DNA from: Variovorax boronicumulans
GTDB taxonomy: Bacteria; Pseudomonadota; Gammaproteobacteria; Burkholderiales; Burkholderiaceae_C
Length of the DNA: 64,000 nucleotides
Reading direction: 5' to 3'
NCBI RefSeq assembly: GCF_030812215.1
Contig: NZ_JAUSSG010000004.1
Span: forward strand, 372,001 to 436,000
The position numbers were made by a program, and so were the translations under genes. Shown piece after piece: positions 10,155-19,796 of this stretch. The notes under the pieces are model-generated. The model made no database searches. It saw nothing but the letters and a program-made list of their open reading frames with translations, and was not told where the DNA came from. Each line of letters starts with the position of its first letter. The stretch's first letter is position 1.

Positions 10155-10577
10155 ATGGATGAAGACCTCGATGCATTCACCCGCGACGCGCTCGTCGCCG
10201 AGGTCCGCAAGCTGCGCGCCGCCATCAGGCAACACCGCGATTCGAGCGGCCACGACCTGTGCTGGCACCACCCCGGTCTCTGGGCGCTGCTGCCCGACAA
10301 GCGCGACCCGAGTTTCATCGTGCCCGACTGGCCGCAGTTCATGCGCGGCTGCGTGCGCTACCGGCAATCGCTCGACGCGCAGGCGCCCGGTGCGCCGCGC
10401 ACGCAGGCCGAGTTCGACGACCGTTCGCAGCCATCGTCCGCAGGACGCGTGATCACGCGCCGTAGAGCACGAACCCGGCCCAGTAAGCCGGCCGGCGCAG
10501 CTTCTCGCCGTGCTCGCCGCTCGCGAACGCCCGCTTCGTGCCGGCGAGCGCCTGCTGCGTCGGCTCGCCGGCGTTGA
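10155..10577 (+). CDS. Small conserved hypothetical protein, 3' end reads into the CHAT gene
   Basis: ATG 10155 follows CGGAGGTTCACGCG, a good ribosome-binding site. The first 90 or so residues look like a real, compact Burkholderiales protein with an HRDSSGHDLCWHHPGLWALLP block and VPDWPQFMRGCVRYR. After residue about 100 the composition turns Arg/Ala/Pro-rich, exactly where the frame enters the antisense of the CHAT gene (stop at 10453). The true ancestral stop may have been lost, giving a tail of no function. Function unknown. The C-terminus is doubtful. Confidence 0.55.
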   Translation: MDEDLDAFTRDALVAEVRKLRAAIRQHRDSSGHDLCWHHPGLWALLPDKRDPSFIVPDWPQFMRGCVRYRQSLDAQAPGAPRTQAEFDDRSQPSSAGRVITRRRARTRPSKPAGAASRRARRSRTPASCRRAPAASARRR

Positions 10578-13563
10578 GCCGCCGGAAGAATGCTTCCATG
10601 AAGCGCGCGGTGCTCTCGTCGCTCACCGGCCACAGCGTCATCACCGTGCTGGTGTTGCCCGCCATGTAGAGCGCGTAGGGCAAGCCCATCACGCCCTCGC
10701 CATGAACGACTTTGCCGACACCGGTGTCGCAGGCGGACATCACCACCAGGTCGCTGCGCAGCGTGTAGGCGGGCCACTCCGCCGCCGTGACGTAGCCGTC
10801 GAGCGTGGGCGGATTGCCGACCTGCCCGAGCACCAGCGCGCTCAGCGCGGGCACCGAGGTGCTCAGATAGCCGTGCACCGAGAACAGGAGGCGCCGGTAG
10901 CGGGCGAGCTGGCCCGAGCCGTCCATGTCGAGGAGCTTGCGCTCGGTGGCATTGCCGCCGGTCACGACATCGACGCGGCCCCGGTCGACGGCGCGCCGCA
11001 CCGCATCGATCTCGCGCGCCGTGCCCGGCAGGTTGTCCCAGGTGCTCTCGCGCAGCAGCGCGATCGCTTCGTCGACACCCTCGTCGCTGTCGGCAATCGA
11101 CTGCGCCGCAGCCTCGCGGTCGACCACGCCCGGCGCCGCCGAACGCGAGCTCGCCCGCGCGCCGTCGCCGGCGGCGCTGTAGACCGGATTGCCGAAGGCC
11201 AGCAGCGCTCGACGCGAAGGCAGCTTTGCATAGGCCTCCCTGCGCGACGCGAGCGCTGCGAGCATCGACAGCGACTGGATGTAGCTCAGCTCGCGCGTGC
11301 CGGCCATCGGCCGGCCGTCGAACGGCAGTGCTTCGAAGGGCAGCAGCGCCAATGCCGCATCGGGCGCGACGACGATCTTGTCATGCGAGCGGATCAGCGC
11401 CGCCATGGGCTCGAGCAGTTGCGCCGACAGCAGCGCGCCCAGCGGCGCCGCGTCGTCCACGGCGACCGCGCCGGGCGCGGGCGGCTTGTCGCGCAGGCCG
11501 AGGCGATAGCTGCCCGGCCCCGTCTGCCACACCGCCTGCTGCGGCTCGAGCGCATCGCCCGAGAGCTTGCGAAAGGCCTCGACGGTGGCCGCGAGATCGG
11601 GTGCCGGGGCGAGCTCGGAGGCATGGCGCAGTCCGCTGCGGTCCACCGCAAAGGCCATGACCCGCGCGCCGTCCACGAGATAGCTGATGAAGAGCGTGTC
11701 GGCGGGCAGCAGGCGGCGCGCATCGGCCAGCGTGGCCTTCGGCGCTTCGGCCAGTTGCCGGTACTTGGGATAGCGGGCGCGCAGGCGCGTCTGCAGGTCG
11801 GCGTAGGCACGCACGACGATGTTGCGCTCCGACTCCAGCTGCTGGCGGCGGTCGGCCTGGCCTGCGGCCGCGTCGATGTTGCGGTCCAGCGCGGCGAGCC
11901 TGGCCTCATGCAGCGCGATGGCCTTCTGCGCGTCGGCCGGCAGCGCGCCGGAGCGGTTAGCGCGCTGCAGCGCCATGCCCTCGAGCAGCGTGCGCGCCTT
12001 CGACAGCTCGGCCAGCTCGAACGCGCGATCGGCCTCCCCGCCGCGCAGGCTCGCGAGCGCGTAGTGGCGGTAGCCCTCCACATAGCGCTCGAACAGCGTG
12101 CGGCGGCTCTTCGGGCTCAGCCCGTGCTGCGCGCGAAGCGATTCGACGTGCGCGACATACGCCGGCAGAAAAGGCCGCACGCTGTCGAGCTCGTCGGCCT
12201 GCAGGGCCGCGCTCATGCGGTCGATCAGCGCGAGCAGCGTCTCGGGGTGCGCATCGCCCAGCAGGCGCACATAGCCCTCGTGGGCCTGCGTCAGAAGCAC
12301 CAGCGCGCCGGCCGCATCGCCGGCGGACAGCCGCGCCCTGCCCGCGCTGCGCAGCGCCGCCAGCGTCAGCGGGTGCATCTCGCCCATGACCTCGCGGCGC
12401 ATCTGCAGCGCCTCGCCGGTCACGCGCACCGCCTCCGCGTGGTCGCCTTGCGCATCGAGCACGCTCGCATGCACGTTCATTGCATAGAGCGTCTCGGGAT
12501 GGCGCGCACCGCGCAGGCCCGAGAGCGTGTCCCACGCCTGCTGCGAAAGCGCGCGCGCCTCGCCCAGGCGGCCTGCGCGCCGCAAGTCGATGGCCAGCGC
12601 GCTCGCCGCATATTGGGTGCGCGGATGCGCGGGGCCGAAGGTGCGGCGCGCGAGGTCGTGGCCCTGCTGCGAAAGGCTCTGGGCCTCGCGCGTCCGCGAC
12701 AGCATGCCGTAGGTGGCGGCGAGGCTGCCGAGCGAGCTCAGCGTATCGGGCGCAGCCGGGCCGAGCGCCGTCTGGCGCGCACGATAGACCGCTTCGTGCG
12801 CGATGAGCGCATCGGCGTACTGCCCGAGGTCGGTGTAGTTGGCCGCCACCGAGTTGCGAAAGCGCAAGGTGGTCGGATCGTTCGCACCCCAGCGCGCCTC
12901 GGCTTCGCCCGCGAGTTCGCGCGAGAGCGCGAGCGCCTCGGCGTAGCGCCCCGCCTGTCCCAGCGCCACGCCGAGGTTGTGGCGCGCAACCAGCGTGTTG
13001 CGCGCGCCCGCCCCCTGCGTCTGGAGCGTCTTGCGCGCAACCGCCTCCTGCACCGCGATCGCCTCCTGGCAGCGGCCGACCTTGCACAGCTGAAGCGCCC
13101 ATGCGTTCTGCGCGGCGAGTGCGGCGTTGGCGTCTTCGCCCCAGAACGCGCGGCGTGCGTCGCGCCGCTTTTCGAGCCAGCGCAATTGCGCTTCGTCGTC
13201 GGCGCGCAGCTCGCTGTTGTCGATGAGCCGGCCGAGCACGAGGTCCTCGGCCAGGTAGCGCTGCATCGGGTCCTTCGCATTCGGCGACGCGCCGTCGATG
13301 GCGCCGAGCGCGCTTTCCAGCGTGCGCCCCGCGTCGGCGAACCGGCCCTGAGCGCTCGTTGCCTCGGCCTCTTCGAGTTGCTGGCGCACGCTCGCGAACT
13401 CGCCGGCGAGGATGCGCAGCGGGTCCGGCGCGGCAGGCGCGCGCGTGCCGCCCGCGGAGGCCGATGCAGCCGCAGGCGCCGTTGTTTTCTCTTGGGCCGA
13501 AGCACCGATGAAGCTTGCGGGAATCAGCAGAAGTAGCGCGACAACACCGTTTCTCGTTAGCAT
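10453..13563 (-). CDS. Exported TPR-CHAT protein (caspase-like peptidase domain)
   Basis: A 1036-residue product. Residues 1-23 form a signal peptide (cut after GASA). Residues about 90-480 hold kinesin-light-chain-like tetratricopeptide repeats of about 42 residues with recurring G-x-x-HP-x-T motifs. A helical linker follows, and the C-terminal 300 residues are a CHAT domain, a clan CD cysteine-peptidase relative. The catalytic pair is intact: H897 in FSVHGYLS and C945 in MSACDTG. CHAT proteins cleave partner proteins in signalling or defence. An exported form points to an envelope role. It is divergent from the 13650 gene and convergent with the 10155 gene. Confidence 0.88.
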   Translation of the reverse strand: MLTRNGVVALLLLIPASFIGASAQEKTTAPAAASASAGGTRAPAAPDPLRILAGEFASVRQQLEEAEATSAQGRFADAGRTLESALGAIDGASPNAKDPMQRYLAEDLVLGRLIDNSELRADDEAQLRWLEKRRDARRAFWGEDANAALAAQNAWALQLCKVGRCQEAIAVQEAVARKTLQTQGAGARNTLVARHNLGVALGQAGRYAEALALSRELAGEAEARWGANDPTTLRFRNSVAANYTDLGQYADALIAHEAVYRARQTALGPAAPDTLSSLGSLAATYGMLSRTREAQSLSQQGHDLARRTFGPAHPRTQYAASALAIDLRRAGRLGEARALSQQAWDTLSGLRGARHPETLYAMNVHASVLDAQGDHAEAVRVTGEALQMRREVMGEMHPLTLAALRSAGRARLSAGDAAGALVLLTQAHEGYVRLLGDAHPETLLALIDRMSAALQADELDSVRPFLPAYVAHVESLRAQHGLSPKSRRTLFERYVEGYRHYALASLRGGEADRAFELAELSKARTLLEGMALQRANRSGALPADAQKAIALHEARLAALDRNIDAAAGQADRRQQLESERNIVVRAYADLQTRLRARYPKYRQLAEAPKATLADARRLLPADTLFISYLVDGARVMAFAVDRSGLRHASELAPAPDLAATVEAFRKLSGDALEPQQAVWQTGPGSYRLGLRDKPPAPGAVAVDDAAPLGALLSAQLLEPMAALIRSHDKIVVAPDAALALLPFEALPFDGRPMAGTRELSYIQSLSMLAALASRREAYAKLPSRRALLAFGNPVYSAAGDGARASSRSAAPGVVDREAAAQSIADSDEGVDEAIALLRESTWDNLPGTAREIDAVRRAVDRGRVDVVTGGNATERKLLDMDGSGQLARYRRLLFSVHGYLSTSVPALSALVLGQVGNPPTLDGYVTAAEWPAYTLRSDLVVMSACDTGVGKVVHGEGVMGLPYALYMAGNTSTVMTLWPVSDESTARFMEAFFRRLNAGEPTQQALAGTKRAFASGEHGEKLRRPAYWAGFVLYGA

Positions 13564-13599
13564 CGATATCGGACGAATTGCAGTGAAAAAAGTATAGGA

Positions 13600-13611
13600 G
13601 CGACATGTCGC
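13600..13611. promoter_or_regulatory. 12-bp palindrome in the CHAT / 13650 divergent promoter region
   Basis: GCGACA-TGTCGC is a perfect palindrome in the 86-bp gap between the divergent start codons. A second dyad, TACGAAGATCCGTA, follows at 13621-13634. Either could be an operator. No regulator can be assigned. Confidence 0.25.
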
Positions 13612-13649
13612 CCCTCCTCCTACGAAGATCCGTAGTCACACATCCAGTC

Positions 13650-14087
13650 ATGACAATTTCCAGGCTCTCCACACCCGCCGCCCTGCTCTGCCTTTTCGTC
13701 GCCACGCAGAGTGCGGCCTTCAACCTCATCACCGAAGACGAAGCGCGCCTGCCATCGGCCTACCAGGAAGGCAAGCGCGCCGGACTCACCCGCGGCCCGG
13801 GCATCGACGTGGCAAGCCCCGCCGGCACCGTGCAGAAAAACGGCGTTGCGCTGAAGGTGCAGTTCAAGTCGCGCGGCGGCGTCGCGATCGATCCGAAGAC
13901 GGTGCGCGTGGTGTACATGAAGAACCCCGCCGTCGATCTCACCGATCGCATCCGCACGCATGTGAGCGGCACCGGCATCGAGTTGGACGGCGCGCAGGTG
14001 CCAACCGGCGCGCATCAGCTGCGCGTGGAAGTCGGCGACGCCGAGGGCCGCGTCAGCAGCAAGCTCGTGGACTTCAACGCGCAGTGA
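13650..14087 (+). CDS. Exported hypothetical protein, Ig-like beta-rich
   Basis: From ATG 13650 the product is 145 residues with a signal peptide ending near QSAA-F (about residue 23). The mature part is short and strand-rich, with segments VALKVQFKSRGG, KTVRVVYMK and HQLRVEVGDAEGRVSS typical of a single Ig-like or fibronectin-like sandwich. A longer frame starts at 13605, but the signal peptide fits the internal start. It is divergent from the exported CHAT protein and overlaps the following zinc-ribbon gene by four bases (GTGA), so it is cotranscribed with that gene. Confidence 0.6.
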   Translation: MTISRLSTPAALLCLFVATQSAAFNLITEDEARLPSAYQEGKRAGLTRGPGIDVASPAGTVQKNGVALKVQFKSRGGVAIDPKTVRVVYMKNPAVDLTDRIRTHVSGTGIELDGAQVPTGAHQLRVEVGDAEGRVSSKLVDFNAQ

Positions 14088-14944
14088 GCGACAGGCCCAA
14101 GCTCGCCGCCGCGGCGCCCGCGCCCGCGTCCGATGCCGCGCTGGTGTCGTGCCCCTACTGCACGGAGAAGATCGCCGTCGCCGCCATCGTCTGCAAGCAC
14201 TGCCATCGCGACCTCGTCTTCTTCATGCCGCTGCAGCGCGACATCCAAGCGCTGAAGTCGCGCGTGGAAAGCCTCGAGGCGCAGAACCAGCGGCTCACCG
14301 CGCTGCTGGTCGCCGACGATGCAGCTGCCGTGGTGGCGCGCGCCGGGCCGGCGGTGCCCGCCGCTACCGACCGCGATGCCGCGCCGGGCGTTGTGGCGAT
14401 CGTGGGTTTCCTGCTGCTCCCGGTCGCACTGCTGGTGCTCGCGCATGCCGCGATCGTCATGTGGCTCGATCTCTCGCAGGTGTACCTGCGCATCGTGTCG
14501 GTCGCACTTCCCGCGTGCATGGGTTTCGCGATGTCGGCGCGCTTTCGCGTGCGCCTCGCGTGGCAGTGGCCGATGGCCGCGGCCATCGGCGCGATCGCGG
14601 TCACGCTCATGACCGCCGTGATCGCCTACAGCGACGACCAGCCGCTGGCGCCGCAGGATGCGCGCGAGTGGCGCGAAGTCACCTACTACGTGCTGAGCAT
14701 CGCCTTCGGGCACATGACGGGCATCCTCGCCGCGCTCGCGGTCTTCCACCGACGCAACAACGCGATGGAGCGCCTGTCGGTGCGGCTGGCTGCCGCCCTG
14801 ACCGCGGGCACGCCGAAGCAGGGGCGCGCGCAGAAACTCAAGCGCTATACCGAATCGATCCGCGAATTCATCACGCTGGTCACGCCGATCCTTACCGCCC
14901 TGGTGTCGATCGCCACGGGCGTGCTGAGCCTCATGAAGAAGTGA
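14084..14944 (+). CDS. Zinc-ribbon, coiled-coil membrane protein
   Basis: A 286-residue product starting at GTG 14084, overlapping the preceding stop. Near the N-terminus C-x-x-C twice (CPYC about residue 23, CKHC about residue 38) forms a zinc ribbon. A heptad-rich helix follows (RDIQALKSRVESLEAQNQRL, about residues 55-75). Then come about five hydrophobic segments, beginning with VVAIVGFLLLPVALLVLAHA, and a final ITLVTPILTALVSIATGVLS anchor. Such zinc-ribbon membrane proteins have no assigned biochemical role. Genetic linkage to the exported sandwich protein suggests a shared function. Confidence 0.6.
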   Translation: MSDRPKLAAAAPAPASDAALVSCPYCTEKIAVAAIVCKHCHRDLVFFMPLQRDIQALKSRVESLEAQNQRLTALLVADDAAAVVARAGPAVPAATDRDAAPGVVAIVGFLLLPVALLVLAHAAIVMWLDLSQVYLRIVSVALPACMGFAMSARFRVRLAWQWPMAAAIGAIAVTLMTAVIAYSDDQPLAPQDAREWREVTYYVLSIAFGHMTGILAALAVFHRRNNAMERLSVRLAAALTAGTPKQGRAQKLKRYTESIREFITLVTPILTALVSIATGVLSLMKK

Positions 14945-14953
14945 GCTGCGGCC

Positions 14954-16132
14954 TCAGAGCCGCTCGATGATCGTCACGTTCGCCATGCCGCCGCCTTCGC
15001 ACATCGTCTGCAGCCCATAGCGCTTGCCGCGCTGCGCGAGCGCATGGACCAGCGTGGTCATCAGCTTGGTGCCCGAGGCGCCCAGCGGATGGCCCAGCGC
15101 GATCGCGCCGCCGTTCACGTTCAGGCGCTCCGGGTCGGCACCCAGGGCCTGCAGCCAGGCCAGCGGCACCGGCGCGAAGGCCTCGTTGACCTCGTACAGG
15201 TCGATGTCCTCGATCTTCATGCCGGCCTTCTTCAAGGCACGCTGCGTCGCGGGCAACGGCGCCTCCAGCATGATCACCGGGTCGTGCCCCATCACGCTCA
15301 TGTGGTGGATGCGCGCGAGCGGCTTCACGTCCAGCGCCTTGAGCCCGCGCTCGTTGACCACCATCACGCCGCTCGCGCCGTCGCAGATCTGGCTCGCGGT
15401 GGCCGCGGTGCAGCGGCCGCCTTCGGCAATGAGCTTCACGCCCGCGATGCTCTCCAGCGTGGCGTCGTAGCGGATGCCTTCGTCGGTGGTGTGCATGTCG
15501 CCGGGCTCGGTGCCGTCGTTCAGGCGCGCGGCCACGGACACGATCTCGGCGTCGAACAGGCCCGCCTTCGTCGCCGCGATGGCATTGCGGTGACTGCGCA
15601 GCGCGTAGGCGTCGAGCTCGGCTTTCTCGATGCCGTAGTTCCTCGCGATCATCTCGGCGCCGGTGAACTGGCTGAACTGGATGTCGGGGTAGCGCTTCTG
15701 CATCAGCGGGCTCACGTAGAAGCCCAGGCCGTTCTTCATCGGCAGGATGTTGGGCGTGCCCATGGGCACGCGCGTCATGCTCTCGACGCCGGCGGCGATC
15801 ACGATGTCCATGCTGCCCGACATCACGGCCTGCGCCGCGAAGTGCAGCGCCTGCTGCGACGATCCGCACTGCCGGTCGACCGACGTGGCCGGCACCGACT
15901 CGGGCAGGCGCGAGGCCAGCACCGCGTTGCGTGCGATGTTCGAGGCCTGCTCGCCCACTTGGCCGACGCAGCCCATGATGACGTCCTCGACCTGCGCGGG
16001 ATCGACGTCGGTGCGCTCGACCAGCGCATCGAGCACCTGCGCGGCGAGGTCGGCGGGGTGCCAGCCGGACAGGCGGCCGTTGCGGCGGCCGCCTGCGGTG
16101 CGGGCGGCGGCGACGATATAGGCTTCGGGCAT
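14954..16132 (-). CDS. Acetyl-CoA acyltransferase (thiolase)
   Basis: A 392-residue thiolase with the complete catalytic set: acyl-accepting C89 in DRQCGSS, H348 in ALGHPLGAS and C378 in QTMCEGGG. The N-terminus MPEAYIVAAARTAGG is typical of the biosynthetic/degradative thiolase fold. It would cleave 3-ketoacyl-CoA with CoA in beta-oxidation, or run the reverse condensation. It starts 36 bp after the SDR gene on the same strand and forms an operon with it under the operator at 17013. Confidence 0.94.
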   Translation of the reverse strand: MPEAYIVAAARTAGGRRNGRLSGWHPADLAAQVLDALVERTDVDPAQVEDVIMGCVGQVGEQASNIARNAVLASRLPESVPATSVDRQCGSSQQALHFAAQAVMSGSMDIVIAAGVESMTRVPMGTPNILPMKNGLGFYVSPLMQKRYPDIQFSQFTGAEMIARNYGIEKAELDAYALRSHRNAIAATKAGLFDAEIVSVAARLNDGTEPGDMHTTDEGIRYDATLESIAGVKLIAEGGRCTAATASQICDGASGVMVVNERGLKALDVKPLARIHHMSVMGHDPVIMLEAPLPATQRALKKAGMKIEDIDLYEVNEAFAPVPLAWLQALGADPERLNVNGGAIALGHPLGASGTKLMTTLVHALAQRGKRYGLQTMCEGGGMANVTIIERL

Positions 16133-16168
16133 TCGGGTCTCCAGTCGTTGGTTTGCGAAAAGATTGTC

Positions 16169-16951
<783 letters not shown>

Positions 16952-17012
16952 CTTGGCTTGTCTCCGGAAGGTTGTTCTAAAACCAGTTTAGGCAGCAGAA
17001 TCACCCGCCGGA

Positions 17013-17030
17013 ATCGTCGGAAGCGACGGA
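17013..17030. promoter_or_regulatory. Putative LuxR/MalT-type operator, copy 2 (SDR-thiolase)
   Basis: ATCGTC GGAAGC GACGGA matches copy 1 with one deviation from the dyad in the right half. On the minus strand, 22 bases downstream, TAAACT (16985-16990) is a -10-like hexamer preceded by CTGCC, as at the ligase promoter. The site also lies 28 bp before the LuxR gene. That is too close for activation of that gene but compatible with autorepression. Confidence 0.65.
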
Positions 17031-17058
17031 ATTTCAAGGCGCTCACACCCCGTTTGCG

Positions 17059-19770
17059 ATGCCTTCTCCTGCTTCTCCACCGCCGCCCTCCCTCCGGATT
17101 CTCGAGACCAAGCTCAACCCGCCGGCCTTCGTCGCCACGCAGGTGCCGCGCACCGCCATCGGCGAGGCGATTGCCGCGGCCGGCGTGAAGCTGGTGCTCG
17201 TGCGTGCGCCGGCCGGCTTCGGCAAGACCACCGCCATGGCGCAGATCCGCGAGCGCATGGAGGCGCAGGGCACCGCCACCGCCTGGCTCACGCTGGACCG
17301 CGCCGACAACGACGTCTCGCGCTTTCTCAACTGCCTGGCCGAGGCCGCGCAGCGCCTGGGCGTGGAAGAGCCCCGCGCCAACGGCCCCTTCGACGCCGTC
17401 GCCGCGCTGGCCGCGCACGACGCGCCCTTCACCCTGTTCCTGGACGACTTCGAAGTGGTGCAGGAGCCCGCCGTGCTCGGCCTCGTGCGCGAGATCATCG
17501 AACAGCTGCCGCGCCGCGGGCAGATCGTGATCGGCTCGCGCAGCCTGCCCGACCTGAGCCTGGGCCGGCTGCGCGCGCGCGGCCAGTTGATGGAGATCGA
17601 CACCGACCGCCTCCGCTTCACGCTGGAAGAAACCAGCGCCTTCTTCGGACTGCGGCAGGCCCATGCATCGCAAGCCTTGCAGACGCTGCCGGCCGACCTG
17701 CTCTCGCAACTGCACCGAAAGACCGAGGGCTGGGTGGCCGCCATCTGGCTCGCGTCGATGGCGCTGGAGCGGCACGGCACCGAGACCGGTTTTGTCGAGC
17801 GCTTCTCGGGTTCCGACCGCGCGGTGGCCGAGTACCTGGCCGAAGACGTGCTCGCGCACCAGCCCAAGGACATTCGCGACTTCCTGCTGCGCACCAGCAT
17901 CCTTCGCCAGCTCGATGCCTCGGTGTGCCAGGCGCTCAACCCGCGCATCGATTGCGCGGCCATCCTGGAACAACTGGCCGCGGCCAATCTTTTCTTGACG
18001 CCCGTGAGCGGCGACGGCCGCGCGTGGCGCTATCACAGCCTGTTCGCCGACTTCCTGCGTGCGCAGCTCGCGCGGGAGCAGCCCGGCGAGATCGAGCGGC
18101 TGCACCTCGCGGCCTCGGGCTGGTACGAATCGCACGACCGACCCGTGCCCGCCATCGACCATGCGATCGAAGGCGGCGACCATCCGCATGCGCTGACGCT
18201 GCTCGACAGCTACGCGGGACAGTTCCTCGAACAGGGCCGCATGCGCATGCTTGCGCGCTGGTTCTCCGCCATTCCCGAACACCAGCTGCGCGCGCACCCG
18301 TTCCTGCAACCCATCGCGTTGTGGGCCACCTGCTTCACGCACGGGCCGTGGGAGGCGATGCAGATGCTCGAGCAATCGGGCTGCCTCGACAGCGAGATTC
18401 CCGCAGTGCGCGCGAGTGCGCACACCCTGGTGCCGCTGCTGCTCGCGATGCAGGACCGGCACGACGAAGCGTACGAAGTGGGCGGCCCCTGCCTTGCACG
18501 GCTGCCGACCGGCCTGCCCTTTGCCGACAGCGTGCTGCTCAACGCGATGGCGCACATCCTTGCCGTGCGCGGCGACCAGCGCGAGGCGCAGCGGCTGCTC
18601 GATGCCGCGCGGCGCGAGCAGGGCAACAGCACCTTCAACCGCATGTACACCGAGTCGCTCGCAGGCCTGTTCGATCTGCACGAAGGGCGACTGCGGCAGG
18701 CGACGGCGCGGCTTCGCATGGCGGTCGATACGACGCATGCCGTGTCCTACAACCACAGCCACGGCAATGCCTGGGCCGGCGTGCTGTACGCCGGCGTGGT
18801 GTACGAGTCGAACCAGTTGCCGCAGGCCGATCACCTGCTGAACGTGTACCTGCCGCTCGCGCGCGACGTCGGCCTGCCGGACCACATGATCCTGAGCCAT
18901 GTGATGCGCTCGCGCATCGCGTTCCACGCGGGCGACATCGACGCGGCCGTCCTGGCGCTGACCGAACTCGAATACCTCGGGCACCACCGGCAACTGCCGC
19001 GCGTGGTGGCCGGCGCGAAGCTGGAGCGCTCGCGCATGCTGCTGCTGCAAGGCAACGGGCCCGCGTCACGCGATGAGTTGTTGCGCGCGGACGATCCGGA
19101 GCTGTGGGCGCGCGAGCGGCGCCAGCGCCTGCCCGCGCACGACCTTGATTACCTGGCGCTGGCGAAGGCGCGCTGGGACATCGCGTTCGGCGATGCGCGC
19201 GCGGCGCTGGCCGTGCTCGATGCCGAGATGCACGCGGCCGTCGCCTCGAACCGCAACCGCCGCGTGCTCAAGCTGCGCGTGCTGCGCGCGATGGCGCTGC
19301 AGCGTGCGGGAGACGTCGCGGCCGCAATCGACGAGATCAGCGCCGTGCTGCAGACCGCGAGCCAGGAAGGTTTCATGCGGTTGATCCTCGACGAAGGGCC
19401 GGCGGTGGGGATGCTGGTGCAGCGGTATGCGAATGCGGCGGCCCAGGAGGCTGCGGCGTCCCCTTCGACGCGGGGCGATCCGATCCTTGCGGACTATCTG
19501 CAGCGGCTTCTGCAGGCGATGGGGCCGATGGCGCCGGTCGATGCGGAGACGGCGCCGGCCGGCGACGGGATCAAGGAGCCGCTGACGCGCAAGGAGATCC
19601 GGGTGCTGCAACTGCTGGCGGAGGGGTACTCGAACAATGCGATGGCGGAGAAGTTGTTCGTGTCGGACAGCACAGTGCGCACGCACCTGCGGAATATCAA
19701 TATGAAGCTGGATGCGAAGAGTCGGACGCAGGCGGTGGCGATTGCGAGGAAATTAGGGGTGATCCGGTAG
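17059..19770 (+). CDS. MalT-like LuxR-family ATP-dependent transcriptional regulator
   Basis: A 903-residue protein. A Walker A motif (APAGFGKTT, about residues 50-58) and a Walker B-like LFLDDFEVV identify the STAND NTPase domain. A long helical, TPR-like region follows (about 350-780). The last 65 residues are a LuxR HTH with LTRKEIRVLQLLAEGYSN then TVRTHLRNINMKL. MalT-type regulators are activators that multimerise on DNA when they bind ATP and an inducer. The gene is divergent from the SDR-thiolase operon, and inverted repeats of one type precede every beta-oxidation operon here. It is the natural candidate regulator, with an acyl-CoA-type inducer as a guess. Confidence 0.9.
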   Translation: MPSPASPPPPSLRILETKLNPPAFVATQVPRTAIGEAIAAAGVKLVLVRAPAGFGKTTAMAQIRERMEAQGTATAWLTLDRADNDVSRFLNCLAEAAQRLGVEEPRANGPFDAVAALAAHDAPFTLFLDDFEVVQEPAVLGLVREIIEQLPRRGQIVIGSRSLPDLSLGRLRARGQLMEIDTDRLRFTLEETSAFFGLRQAHASQALQTLPADLLSQLHRKTEGWVAAIWLASMALERHGTETGFVERFSGSDRAVAEYLAEDVLAHQPKDIRDFLLRTSILRQLDASVCQALNPRIDCAAILEQLAAANLFLTPVSGDGRAWRYHSLFADFLRAQLAREQPGEIERLHLAASGWYESHDRPVPAIDHAIEGGDHPHALTLLDSYAGQFLEQGRMRMLARWFSAIPEHQLRAHPFLQPIALWATCFTHGPWEAMQMLEQSGCLDSEIPAVRASAHTLVPLLLAMQDRHDEAYEVGGPCLARLPTGLPFADSVLLNAMAHILAVRGDQREAQRLLDAARREQGNSTFNRMYTESLAGLFDLHEGRLRQATARLRMAVDTTHAVSYNHSHGNAWAGVLYAGVVYESNQLPQADHLLNVYLPLARDVGLPDHMILSHVMRSRIAFHAGDIDAAVLALTELEYLGHHRQLPRVVAGAKLERSRMLLLQGNGPASRDELLRADDPELWARERRQRLPAHDLDYLALAKARWDIAFGDARAALAVLDAEMHAAVASNRNRRVLKLRVLRAMALQRAGDVAAAIDEISAVLQTASQEGFMRLILDEGPAVGMLVQRYANAAAQEAAASPSTRGDPILADYLQRLLQAMGPMAPVDAETAPAGDGIKEPLTRKEIRVLQLLAEGYSNNAMAEKLFVSDSTVRTHLRNINMKLDAKSRTQAVAIARKLGVIR

Positions 19771-19796
19771 GTTCCTCGCAGGCGGCCGAGCCGCTG

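Noticed and set aside
10510..13536. A 1008-residue open frame on the plus strand opposite the CHAT gene
   Set aside because: It is the antisense of a clear TPR-CHAT gene; Arg/Ala/Gly-rich, no motif, typical shadow frame of GC-rich DNA.
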